Made by a program: the position numbers and the translations under genes. DNA of 64,000 nt from Syntrophomonas sp. DTU019. Its GTDB lineage: Bacteria > Bacillota > Syntrophomonadia > Syntrophomonadales > Syntrophomonadaceae. Below, in pieces: positions 28,539 to 36,908 of this stretch. Location: assembly GCA_913757435.1 (NCBI GenBank), contig CAJYDM010000001.1, positions 930,001-994,000 on the forward strand, in the 5' to 3' direction. Position 1 is the first letter of the stretch; every line of letters starts with the position of its first letter. Under the pieces are notes generated by a model. It saw only the letters and a program-made list of their open reading frames with translations, ran no database searches and was not told the DNA's origin.

Positions 28539-28869
28539 CGAAGGGCTGATAACGAAAACCGCGTATCCCTTTGGCTTGGAAGTAAAGAAGGGAAAAAAGC
28601 GGCCATGTCTAATATTATAAATGGACAGGGTCGCCTGGAGTCAATAGATGTTCCGCTTATGCAACTAAGCGTTGTTATACCAAACTGTCGAAGATGCAGC
28701 TTGTGGCTGCACTTTGAAATGTCAGTATTCTGCGGCAGCTGATTCCGAGCGGGTCACACCACTAGCCCGGCCTTGAAATTGATGGTAATGGCATTCTGTA
28801 GGCGATCTGGACCGTCACAAATTACTACCGGAACGGCTTATACATACTGGCAGGGAATGGGAGGGTGCG
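28539..28869. other. Intergenic region, 330 bases
   Basis: Divergent spacer between the exporter gene and the next membrane-protein gene. No RNA gene, strong hairpin or regulatory motif was recognised. Confidence 0.4.
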
Positions 28870-29376
28870 GTGAGGTATTCGCAAAAACTGCTAAGATGGG
28901 AAAGGCGCGGGTTCTGGTTTATATTCCTGCTAGGTGCCTTGTGGCATTACGCTTTTGACTGGACCGGCAATAGCCTGGTCGGTCTTATTGCGCCCGTCAA
29001 CAACAGCGTATGGGAGCATACCAAAATGGGGGTATTCCCGACGGTGTTGTATGCCCTCTTGGCATATCCCGCACTGGGCAAAGGGCGACCGGGTTATTGG
29101 ATGGTAAGGGCTGCAGAAGTGATTCTGATCCCAGCCTTGATGATCGCCATATTCTATGGTTATACTTGGATATTGGGAGACAACCACCTGGCCATGGATA
29201 TCGCGCTGTTTGCCATCGCTGTAGCCGTAGGCCAGTATGTGAGCTATCAATGGTTAAAACACCGCTCGAGAACCAGGGGAGTTGTCGCAGGCTTGCTCAT
29301 TATTGCAGCTGTAATGGGGGCCTATGCCTATCTGAGCAATCATCCTCTGCCCATTCCCATCTTCTATACCTACTAA
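28870..29376 (+). CDS. Small membrane protein, DUF6512-like
   Basis: 168 residues, about five hydrophobic segments, GTG start behind GGGAGGG. The N-terminal stretch FDWTGNSLVGLIAPVNNSVW followed by EHTKM resembles the DUF6512 family of unknown function. No catalytic residues are known. It has no obvious operon partner; the next gene is the hydrogenase-like regulator 308 bases on. Confidence 0.75.
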   Translation: MRYSQKLLRWERRGFWFIFLLGALWHYAFDWTGNSLVGLIAPVNNSVWEHTKMGVFPTVLYALLAYPALGKGRPGYWMVRAAEVILIPALMIAIFYGYTWILGDNHLAMDIALFAIAVAVGQYVSYQWLKHRSRTRGVVAGLLIIAAVMGAYAYLSNHPLPIPIFYTY

Positions 29377-29631
29377 AAAGGTTATTTTTCAGATGGTTAT
29401 GGTCCCGCTGTGGACGAAGAATGATTAATAAAACCTCCCTGAGTGTCACATATAACGGTGCCGTGTGGTGTCCATTTTGATACCTGCAGCCCGGCCCGTG
29501 TCTTACCATTATTTCTATCGTGATTGCCATTCCCCGACAAAGCTTGATGTAGGCCCCTATACTGCTATTATTTACAATCCCTCTTGACGTCTTTCCTATA
29601 ATATAATCAGGCTGGAGGTATTGTCGGGCAA

Positions 29632-29647
29632 AGGCACGATTATTGCA
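29632..29647 (+). promoter_or_regulatory. Sigma-54 promoter of the hydrogenase-like regulator gene
   Basis: AGGCACGATTATTGCA matches the -24/-12 consensus TGGCACGNNNNTTGCW at all positions but the first, with GG and GC exactly 10 bases apart. The predicted start is near 29658, 27 bases before the gene, so the activator probably controls itself. The 29377-29631 stretch before it has no gene. Confidence 0.75.
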
Positions 29648-29684
29648 TGTGTTTGTTTTATCAGCTATGAAATAGAGGGAGATT

Positions 29685-32381
29685 ATGGAAGAGTTTGTAC
29701 AGGTAATAGGTATTAATGAACAAAACTGCACCAACTGCCATCAATGCATAGTGGTTTGCCCGGTCAAGATTTGCAGTAATGGCAGCGGAGAGGTTATTAA
29801 ATTCAATAATGACTTGTGTATCGCCTGTGGGCGTTGCGTCACCGCCTGTGTGAAAAGCCACCGGGGTAACTGGGAAAAGAGTGCGCGTTTCATCATAGAT
29901 GATGCTGCGGAGTTCGCGGCTGCCTTGGGAAAACGTGAAATAGTAGCTCTGGTGGCGCCTTCTGCGGCCAGCAACTTCGATTTGCCCAAACTCCTGCAGG
30001 CCTTGCGGCAGTTGGGTATTAGTGCCGTGTATGATGTTTCTCTGGGAGCGGAGATAACTGTGGCCGCTTACCATCGGGTTATTGCCCAGGGTGGGGTGAA
30101 AAGACCGCTTATATCCACCCCCTGCCCGTCGATAGTCAGGTATATCGAATTAAACCATCCAGGTTTGATCCCCCATCTGGCTCCGGTGGGCAGCCCGGTA
30201 CGCAACCTGGCGGTATATGTGAGAGCGCAATATCCCCATGCGGAACTGGCGCTGATTTCACCCTGTCCGGCCAAATCCCGCGAGTTTCAGGATAGGCAGC
30301 TGGTGAGATATAATGTTACCTACCAGCATTTGCTGGGTGTTTTCGCACAGCGCGGTATCAAACTGGCCGAACTCGAAGACAGCACTTTCGACAATTTTGT
30401 ATCGGCAGGTATTACCGCCAGTTTTTCCACTCCGGGAGGTCTCAAGGCTTCATATCTTTATCATTATCCGGATACCGCAGCCAGTGACATAGCACGGATC
30501 GAAGGCTCCAGCGTATACCAGCAGTATCTGCGTAATCTGGAAAAGGATATCGGCCGTGGCGAGCAGCAGCTTCCTTTGATTGTGGACATTTTAAGTTGTG
30601 GGAAGGGCTGCAACATGGGCGTGGGCTCCATAAATAAAAGGATCGTGACCAGTGAGTTTAAGGTTGCCCGGCGCGCTGAGGAGAGTCTTAAAGACCCCGC
30701 TGTCAACCAGGAGCGTGACCAGTTTATCAGCCAATTACTGGACAAATATGACTTCAGCTATACCGACTATTGTGATCTGTCCGGGCGGGTGCGGCTGGAG
30801 ATACCTTCTGAAACTGAATTACAGAACATTTACCATGATATGCACAAGACTGAGGGGCGAGATTTCAGGAATTGTGCGGCCTGCGGCTATAATTCCTGCT
30901 ATTATATGGCGGTGGCGGTCTTCAACGGCCTCAACAAGGTGGAAAACTGCCATCTCTATCAGGAAAAACAGCTGCGTATCGAACAACAGTCACTGAAAAA
31001 CGTGCACGACGAACTGATCAATGTCTTCGATACCATGTCTGACGGGGTACTGGGAGTGGATAAAGACGGCCGGGTTTCACAATTCAACCCTGCCGCCAAA
31101 CAGATTATCGGCTATTCTAAGGAAAAACTGCTGGGAGTGCATATCGTGGACCTGTTCAGTGGCAAAGCGCCCAAGACTTTGAAACTGCTGCAGACCGGCG
31201 AGCCCTTTCATGACCAAGAAATATTGCTCAGCGGCAACGAGGGAAAGATACACGCGGCCGCCTCTGGCATACCTATATTTGATGAAGACAATCAGGTTAT
31301 TGGGGCTACTGTCATACTGCGCCCCATCGCCCGGGTGCAGGAACTGGTCAACCGTTTTACCGGCGCCCAGGCCAGTTTCACTTTTGAATCCATCATCGGC
31401 GAGGATAGACTGTTGCGGAGAGCCGTTAAACTGGCTATGAAGGCCGGAGCCAATAACTCAACAGTTTTATTGCAGGCCGAGAGCGGAACAGGTAAAGAGG
31501 TTTTCGCCCAGGCCATCCACAATGTCAGCGCCCGCCGATCGGGGCCTTTCGTGGCGATAAACTGCGCTGCCCTGCCCCGCGAACTGGTAGGCAGCGAGTT
31601 GTTCGGGTATGTGGAAGGAGCATTTACTGGGGCCAGACGCGGCGGACGCCCAGGAAAATTCGAGTTGGCCAACCATGGCACCCTGCTGTTAGACGAAATT
31701 GGAGATATGCCCCTCGAACAACAGGCGGTGCTGTTGCGCGCACTGCAAGAAAAAGCGGTGCTGCGCGTGGGCGGTGACACTCCCATCAAGGTGGATGTGC
31801 GCATAATCGCAGCTACCAACCAGAACTTGCCCGAACTGGTTGACCAGGGCCGATTCCGCGTGGACCTGTACTACCGACTCAATGTGGTTAGGATCAATAT
31901 TCCCGCCTTAAGGGAACGCCCTGGGGATATTAGGCTGTTGTTCAACCATTTCCTGGAGGAGATGTCCGGCCGCAGCATGCGCCGTATCAGTCAAGTCGAT
32001 GAGGCGGTCTACAAATACCTGGAAGCGTATCACTGGCCTGGCAATATTCGCGAACTGCAGAATGTGGTGGAAAGAATACTGTTGGTTATTGATGACTCTC
32101 GCATTACTGTAGACCATCTGCCTCGGGAGATTCTAATAGGTGATACAATTCATAAGGCGAACTCGATACCGGTTCAGGTGCCTGATTTTGCGAGCCCAGT
32201 TCCTCCGGGATACCTGGGTGACCGCCACACCCGTAAGCTGTTTGCGCTGGAACAGGAGAAGAAGCGTATCATTCAGGCACTGGATGCGCATGGCGGTAAT
32301 ATCAGCCGGGCTGCTGCTGAAATGGGCATCTCGCGCAGTACTTTTTACCGTCGCATGAAGGAATGTAAGATACTCAACTAA
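29685..32381 (+). CDS. [FeFe]-hydrogenase-like domain fused to PAS and sigma-54 activator
   Basis: 898 residues. Order: two [4Fe-4S] ferredoxin motifs ([23 protein letters not shown]; 1-60); [FeFe]-hydrogenase large-subunit domain (about 85-350) keeping the four H-cluster Cys (STPCPS near 144, SPCPAK near 192, SCGKGC near 304-310); an Fe-S domain CAACGYNSC near 400; PAS (445-550); AAA+ sigma-54 domain with ESGTGKE and GAFTGA; Fis-type helix-turn-helix end. The Cys used for proton relay in catalytic enzymes (before CP in motif L1) is Pro, which favours sensing over turnover. It probably reads H2 or redox state and activates sigma-54 promoters; that is inference. Confidence 0.9.
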   Translation: MEEFVQVIGINEQNCTNCHQCIVVCPVKICSNGSGEVIKFNNDLCIACGRCVTACVKSHRGNWEKSARFIIDDAAEFAAALGKREIVALVAPSAASNFDLPKLLQALRQLGISAVYDVSLGAEITVAAYHRVIAQGGVKRPLISTPCPSIVRYIELNHPGLIPHLAPVGSPVRNLAVYVRAQYPHAELALISPCPAKSREFQDRQLVRYNVTYQHLLGVFAQRGIKLAELEDSTFDNFVSAGITASFSTPGGLKASYLYHYPDTAASDIARIEGSSVYQQYLRNLEKDIGRGEQQLPLIVDILSCGKGCNMGVGSINKRIVTSEFKVARRAEESLKDPAVNQERDQFISQLLDKYDFSYTDYCDLSGRVRLEIPSETELQNIYHDMHKTEGRDFRNCAACGYNSCYYMAVAVFNGLNKVENCHLYQEKQLRIEQQSLKNVHDELINVFDTMSDGVLGVDKDGRVSQFNPAAKQIIGYSKEKLLGVHIVDLFSGKAPKTLKLLQTGEPFHDQEILLSGNEGKIHAAASGIPIFDEDNQVIGATVILRPIARVQELVNRFTGAQASFTFESIIGEDRLLRRAVKLAMKAGANNSTVLLQAESGTGKEVFAQAIHNVSARRSGPFVAINCAALPRELVGSELFGYVEGAFTGARRGGRPGKFELANHGTLLLDEIGDMPLEQQAVLLRALQEKAVLRVGGDTPIKVDVRIIAATNQNLPELVDQGRFRVDLYYRLNVVRINIPALRERPGDIRLLFNHFLEEMSGRSMRRISQVDEAVYKYLEAYHWPGNIRELQNVVERILLVIDDSRITVDHLPREILIGDTIHKANSIPVQVPDFASPVPPGYLGDRHTRKLFALEQEKKRIIQALDAHGGNISRAAAEMGISRSTFYRRMKECKILN

Positions 32382-32387
32382 GATGTT

Positions 32388-32446
32388 ACAATTGTGCCAA
32401 ATGTGTAGCTTTGTTTACGCAAGTGTTCATTATTGAAACAATTGTG
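32388..32446 (+). promoter_or_regulatory. Two ACAATTGTG sites, candidate activator-binding sites
   Basis: ACAATTGTG occurs at 32388-32396 and 32438-32446, 50 bases apart, centred on the palindrome ACAATTGT. They lie 110-170 bases upstream of the sigma-54 promoter at 32557, the normal position of enhancer sites for such activators. Confidence 0.55.
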
Positions 32447-32496
32447 ATACAATATCGCGGACAGCATCATTTCACCTTTGTTGCTAAGAGACTTGA

Positions 32497-32521
32497 ACGC
32501 CCCAATTATGGGGCGTTTTTA
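32497..32521 (+). terminator. Terminator of the regulator gene
   Basis: ACGCCCC / GGGGCGT stem with 6-base loop AATTAT, then TTTTTATT. It isolates the following sigma-54 unit from the regulator transcript. Confidence 0.85.
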
Positions 32522-32556
32522 TTGTGACTCGTTCAAGGTGGGCTGCATTTATGAGT

Positions 32557-32573
32557 TGGCACACTAGTTGCAT
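32557..32573 (+). promoter_or_regulatory. Sigma-54 promoter
   Basis: TTGGCACACTAGTTGCAT carries TGGCAC-N5-TTGCA, an essentially perfect -24/-12 element. It faces away from the regulator gene; the predicted start is near 32583. Confidence 0.85.
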
Positions 32574-32582
32574 AATAAATGG

Positions 32583-32688
32583 TCATACGATTTAACCGGA
32601 TATTTTTATGTGCTAAAGATAACATGCCTACTTCTACGGGTGATCAGGGCGAACCTTCAAAATTCCCCCCTGAATCACCCGTTTTTTT
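32583..32688 (+). ncRNA. Candidate sigma-54-dependent small RNA, about 105 nt
   Basis: Runs from the predicted start of the sigma-54 promoter to a strong terminator: ACGGGTGAT-CAGGG pairs with CCCTG-A-ATCACCCGT (32636-32682), followed by seven T. No frame with a ribosome site fits inside. It is bounded on the left by the regulator's terminator, so it is an independent unit. The existence of the transcript is inferred. Confidence 0.6.
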
Positions 32689-32721
32689 GTGCTATCTAGG
32701 AAAGTTGATAACGATACAGGT

Positions 32722-32773
32722 AATTGGGAAATGTCCCTCATTATTGACAATCAGTGGATGTGTACAGTATACT
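32722..32773 (+). repeat. Left 52-bp target duplication of IS copy 1
   Basis: Identical to 34723-34774. It contains a complete promoter (TTGACA, 18 bases, TATACT) and ends exactly at the last base of the -10. Confidence 0.92.
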
Positions 32774-34722
32774 CCCGTCTTTGACACTTAGTGAAGAGAA
32801 AAAAGCTCGTAAACTCCTAAAACAAGGGGGTTGCGAGCTTTTCACGTGTTAGTAAAAAGTGAGTACTATTTGTCTAAGACTTAGTAGCTTTAAAAATTTT
32901 TTTCATCTGTCGCATGGGGAGAATCTGGTAGTCAGTACGGAAGCCAAACACATCATGAAGATTATCCGTGAAGTCCGTTCTCATATAGGTGGGGACGAAA
33001 CCCTCCCCTTTGACCTCATAGAAATTCATGTCACGCAGCCCCTGAACGATCTCACTGCAGGTGTATTGCTCACCTAACGTCTTCTTCAAGAGTCGGTAGA
33101 TCACCAGCGCGATAAAACATATAATAAAATGCGCCATTATCCTGTCATCGCGGCTAAGGTATACCGGTCTAGCCTTAAACTCGCTTTTCATGATCCTGAA
33201 GCACTCCTCAATCTGCCAGCGCCTCCTATTTACCGCAAGGATAGCAGCGGCGTCGCCGTCAAGGTTAGTGCAAACCGCGTAGAAACCATCAAAAGCCTCC
33301 TCTTTCTGGATGACAGAGTTATCGATTTCATATACCGCCTTGCTGGCAACCTCACCCTCAGGGGTAATGCTGGTTTTCTTGATAAAACGTTTGTAGTCGT
33401 TTTGGTTCACCTTCGTAAGTTTCCCCAAATTCGTGTTAAGGACTTTGCGAGCACGCTCAATTTGGGCGTTCCTGACCTTGCGTTGATAATCTTGGTACTT
33501 GAGCGAAAAAGACACAATAAGCTTCTGCTCCAGCCCATCCTCCACAATCCAACGCTCCTTGTAAAAAGTCTTTTCCATGTCTTTGTTTTCATCAAGCTTG
33601 TCCAGACTGTATACGGAGGTATCGCCCGGGAGGCGCCAGCCCTCAGGGCTTAATGCCCATTCTCTTAGGTGTTTCTTCAGCTTCTTGACCGACTGCGTAG
33701 TGATGAAAGCTCGCTCGCCCTGGTTGTTGAATTGACGGTTACTATTGGAAGCGAGCCCTGCATCGGTGCAGACGATGAACTTGGAGCAGTTAAAGTCAGA
33801 CAGTATTTTCTTCTCCAGCGGTTTTAGCGTCAGTTGCTCGTTAGTATTGCCTTTGCCAATATATACGGCTAAAGGCACCCCATCCCCATCCATGAAAAGC
33901 CCCATCTGGACAATGGGGTTAGGGCGGTGCTCTTTGGAGTAGCCGTATTGCTTGATGCCTGACTCCTGCTCAATTTCGAAGAAGTAATTGGTGCAGTCAT
34001 AGTACAGCACCCGCGTGTTCCGCTCTGACACAGCCAGGCTGTTGGAATAAAGAGACGCCTGGATAGAGTCAGCCTCTTTGGCAATTATCTCCAACGCACG
34101 GTAGATTTGGTGGAGATCAAACGATGGCTGTTCTATGAACCTTGAGGAAAGTTGGAATGTAGAAAGCTTAGAGGAAGGGTAGATAATCCTGGCGTAGATA
34201 AGTCTGGATAGGATGGAGTCCAGGTCGTAAGAAAACTTGTACTTCTTAGAGATAGCTCTGCACATTTTATCAAGCTTCAGTTCGTGATATATCTTCTGCA
34301 AAAAGAGGTATCCGCCGTTGAATAAGCGCTGCTGGCCTTTATCAATAGTCTTGATCGGGGAATACTTAACTAGGACATCGCGTTTGTTAAGCTTTTCCTC
34401 CTCGTTAAGTTTGGCAATATACTCCTTGGCCCACTCGATCGGGTCTTGCCCGCCCAATTTTTTCTTAAGTTCATCATATGTACCAAGCTTTTCAACAATC
34501 TTGGAAGAATGAACGCCATTGACATAGGTGGACTTTATGACATAAAGCGAAGCAGCATTTTTTGACCTAGAAATTTTTAGCCGCATAGAAAACACCTCCC
34601 ATCCCTTATATTATGACACATTACTCAAAAGTACTCAATACAAAAGTGTAACAATTGACAAAAAAATTAGCCCTTTTCGGGCTTCTCTAACCTTTTTCTA
34701 CTATTCAACTGTCAAAGACCCG
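32774..34722 (-). mobile_element. IS1634-like insertion sequence, copy 1 (1949 bp)
   Basis: Ends CCCGTCTTTGACA and (inverted) CGGGTCTTTGACA. One transposase gene on the minus strand, with a terminator hairpin AAAAGCTCG/CGAGCTTTT near the left end (about 32799-32844). Flanked by a 52-bp direct duplication. IS1634/IS1549 relatives are known for long, variable target duplications. It differs from the copy at 61560 by only a few bases. Confidence 0.93.
32874..34586 (-). CDS. IS1634-family transposase
   Basis: 570 residues from the ATG at 34586, which has GGGAGG 8 bases upstream; a GTG 9 bases earlier is less likely. DDE-type domain: YYDCTNYFFEIE, then CTDAGLAS, then the C-terminal RRRWQIEECFRIMKSEF with the YREK-like region of the IS4 superfamily. 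The protein is identical to that of the second copy, so both are probably recent and intact. Confidence 0.93.
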   Translation of the reverse strand: MRLKISRSKNAASLYVIKSTYVNGVHSSKIVEKLGTYDELKKKLGGQDPIEWAKEYIAKLNEEEKLNKRDVLVKYSPIKTIDKGQQRLFNGGYLFLQKIYHELKLDKMCRAISKKYKFSYDLDSILSRLIYARIIYPSSKLSTFQLSSRFIEQPSFDLHQIYRALEIIAKEADSIQASLYSNSLAVSERNTRVLYYDCTNYFFEIEQESGIKQYGYSKEHRPNPIVQMGLFMDGDGVPLAVYIGKGNTNEQLTLKPLEKKILSDFNCSKFIVCTDAGLASNSNRQFNNQGERAFITTQSVKKLKKHLREWALSPEGWRLPGDTSVYSLDKLDENKDMEKTFYKERWIVEDGLEQKLIVSFSLKYQDYQRKVRNAQIERARKVLNTNLGKLTKVNQNDYKRFIKKTSITPEGEVASKAVYEIDNSVIQKEEAFDGFYAVCTNLDGDAAAILAVNRRRWQIEECFRIMKSEFKARPVYLSRDDRIMAHFIICFIALVIYRLLKKTLGEQYTCSEIVQGLRDMNFYEVKGEGFVPTYMRTDFTDNLHDVFGFRTDYQILPMRQMKKIFKATKS

Positions 34723-34774
34723 AATTGGGAAATGTCCCTCATTATTGACAATCAGTGGATGTGTACAGTATACT
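34723..34774 (+). repeat. Right 52-bp target duplication of IS copy 1, carrying a promoter
   Basis: Second copy of the 52-bp duplication. The promoter TTGACA (34745-34750), spacer 18, TATACT (34769-34774) is kept here and faces the GreA/GreB-like gene, so the insertion did not separate that gene from its promoter. Confidence 0.9.
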
Positions 34775-34784
34775 GTAAACAATA

Positions 34785-34810
34785 GGTACCCGGCGGTGAG
34801 GCCGGGTACC
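34785..34810 (+). promoter_or_regulatory. Leader hairpin, 10-bp perfect stem
   Basis: GGTACCCGGC / GCCGGGTACC with a 6-base loop lies between the promoter and the GreA/GreB-like gene. Only a weak T-rich tail (TAATTATTAT) follows, so it may be an attenuator or an RNA-stabilising stem. Confidence 0.5.
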
Positions 34811-34864
34811 TAATTATTATGGGTACTAATTACCATTTAATGTATGGGTGGAGGAGGATGACAT

Positions 34865-35326
34865 ATGGCCCAGCGTCTAATCAAAGCGGAAGACTATGAG
34901 AGAATTCTGGCTCATCTGGTAGCAGTTGAGGAGACCCGGAGCCAATGGACACACGACCAGTTTCCGCTGTTATCGCCGCAGCGCGAAAATATGGTTCAGC
35001 TTTTGGACAACTATGTAAATCAGTTGGAAGCCCTGATGAAAAACGCCTTACGCTCATCTCGGGCAGGCGATGAATTACCCTTTGTAATTATGGGAAGCCA
35101 GGTTGAGGTCTTAAACCCTCCCAGCGGAAAAAGGCAAACCTTTGTGATTGTACCTTTCTATGAACAACGGGTCAATAACAACCACATCTCCATACTCTCA
35201 CCGCTTGGCAGCGCTTTGCTGCTTAAGGCTAAAGGGGACTTGGTGACCATAAACGCCCCCCGGGGAGATATAGACTGGGAGGTTATTTCTATTAAATACC
35301 CAGATATATCCTCGCCTGGAGATTAA
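34865..35326 (+). CDS. GreA/GreB-family protein (transcript cleavage factor-like)
   Basis: 153 residues with a clear C-terminal GreA/GreB FKBP-like domain: MGSQVEVLNP then ISILSPLGSALLLKAKGDLV and a basic/aromatic end. The N-terminal 70 residues are helical but lack the classic acidic coiled-coil tip, so it may be an Rnk- or Gre-like RNA polymerase secondary-channel factor rather than true GreA. A strong GGAGGAGG precedes the ATG. The promoter is intact in the IS duplication. Confidence 0.8.
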   Translation: MAQRLIKAEDYERILAHLVAVEETRSQWTHDQFPLLSPQRENMVQLLDNYVNQLEALMKNALRSSRAGDELPFVIMGSQVEVLNPPSGKRQTFVIVPFYEQRVNNNHISILSPLGSALLLKAKGDLVTINAPRGDIDWEVISIKYPDISSPGD

Positions 35327-35462
35327 AGATTGGGAAAGCTTCCTTTGCTGTAGGGGTATATTGTATACATCAGACAATTGCGCACAAAATCCACTATCGG
35401 AGTTATATAATTGGCATAGTCAACTCCGCGTTAGAAAGCTACAAGGGAGGAAGCAGATTCAG

Positions 35463-36749
35463 ATGAGCGAAAAAAGTTATAATCCTTTTGTTAATGCGCA
35501 GGCACAATTCGATAAGGTGGCACAGATGATCGAACTGGACGAGGCCACCCAGGCTCTCCTGCGGCAGCCGGCGATGGAATATCATTTCCTTATCCCGGTG
35601 CGCATGGATGACGGCACTACCAAGGTTTTTCAAGGTTATCGTGTGCAGCATAATGATGCTAGAGGCCCAGCCAAAGGCGGTATCCGTTTCCACCCCAACG
35701 AAACCGCTGATACGGTACGTGCCCTGGCTATGTGGATGACCTGGAAATGTGCAGTCGTCGATATACCCCTGGGGGGTGGAAAAGGCGGAGTCGTCTGTGA
35801 TCCTCGCAATTTGAGCAAGAATGAGCAGGAAAGACTGTGCCGCGGCTGGGTACGAAAAGTGGCGCGCGATGTTGGACCTGATATCGATGTTCCGGCACCA
35901 GACGTTATGACCAATGCCCAGCATATGCTGTGGATGCTGGATGAGTATGAAACTATACATGGGGGCAGATACCCCGGTTTTATCACCGGCAAACCGGTGG
36001 GCATGGGCGGATCTTTAGGCCGGACCGAAGCCACCGGATATGGGCTGATATATACGGTACGTGAAGCCCTGAAAGAAATGGGCATCAAGCCTGAGGAGAC
36101 CTGCGCCAGCTTCCAGGGATTCGGCAATGTAGCCCAGTATGCGACTGAATTATACTGCAAGCTAGGTGGGAAGACCATAGCCATCTCCTGTTGGGATAAC
36201 ACTGATAAGAAGTCCTATACTGTCAAATGTGAAGACGGTCTCGACTGTGCCAAATTGATGGCTATCACCGATGCCTTTGGCAGCATACAAAAAGAACAGG
36301 CCAAAGCTATAGGATGTGAGATTTTGGAAGGCGATGCCTGGCTGGAGCAGGATGTGGATATACTCTTCCCGGCAGCTCTGGAAAGCCAGATAACCATCGA
36401 GAATGTACACAAAATCAAACCAACGGTTAAAATAATAGCTGAAGGAGCCAATGGACCAACCACCCCAGATGCAGATGAAGTGATCAAAGAGAGGGGCATC
36501 TTCTTAATACCAGACTTCTTAGCCAACGCCGGCGGGGTGACCTGCAGTTACTTCGAACAGGTACAGTCCAATTCCAATTTCTACTGGGAGAAGGACGAAG
36601 TTTTACAGAAGCTGGATGCTAAAATGACTGCCGCTTTCCGTGCGGTCAGCGATTTGGCTAAAAAGAACAATCTCTATATGCGCGATGCCGCTTATGTGAT
36701 ATCCATCAACCGTGTAGCCCAAGCCGTGAAGATGCGAGGCTGGGTGTAG
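35463..36749 (+). CDS. gdhA: Glutamate dehydrogenase (Glu/Leu/Phe/Val dehydrogenase family)
   Basis: 428 residues from ATG 35463 (MSEKSYNPF), the usual family length; an in-frame ATG at 35361 would add 34 residues not typical of the family. Motifs: catalytic-lysine region KGGIRFHP and PLGGGKGG, dinucleotide motif GFGNVA. It interconverts glutamate with 2-oxoglutarate and ammonia. The exact substrate in this family can be leucine or others. GGGAGG lies about 12 bases upstream. Monocistronic, followed by a terminator. Confidence 0.9.
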   Translation: MSEKSYNPFVNAQAQFDKVAQMIELDEATQALLRQPAMEYHFLIPVRMDDGTTKVFQGYRVQHNDARGPAKGGIRFHPNETADTVRALAMWMTWKCAVVDIPLGGGKGGVVCDPRNLSKNEQERLCRGWVRKVARDVGPDIDVPAPDVMTNAQHMLWMLDEYETIHGGRYPGFITGKPVGMGGSLGRTEATGYGLIYTVREALKEMGIKPEETCASFQGFGNVAQYATELYCKLGGKTIAISCWDNTDKKSYTVKCEDGLDCAKLMAITDAFGSIQKEQAKAIGCEILEGDAWLEQDVDILFPAALESQITIENVHKIKPTVKIIAEGANGPTTPDADEVIKERGIFLIPDFLANAGGVTCSYFEQVQSNSNFYWEKDEVLQKLDAKMTAAFRAVSDLAKKNNLYMRDAAYVISINRVAQAVKMRGWV

Positions 36750-36779
36750 CGAACAACCCTAATAGATAAAAACTAGATT

Positions 36780-36807
36780 GCACCTCCTGATCAGGGGGTG
36801 CTTTTTT
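36780..36807 (+). terminator. Terminator of glutamate dehydrogenase
   Basis: GCACCTCCTGATCAGGGGGTGC self-pairs and is followed by six T. Confidence 0.88.
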
Positions 36808-36908
36808 ACTTATAACCTCAGAGCGTTTTTTATATACTGGGGAGGAATATCGGACTAAACCGCGAATATAACTATTGGTAATAAACCACATAATAAATAA
36901 TTATTGAA

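Noticed and set aside
32579-32791. 70-residue protein after the sigma-54 promoter
   Set aside because: It would begin at the promoter, has no ribosome site and reads through a strong terminator and into the IS.
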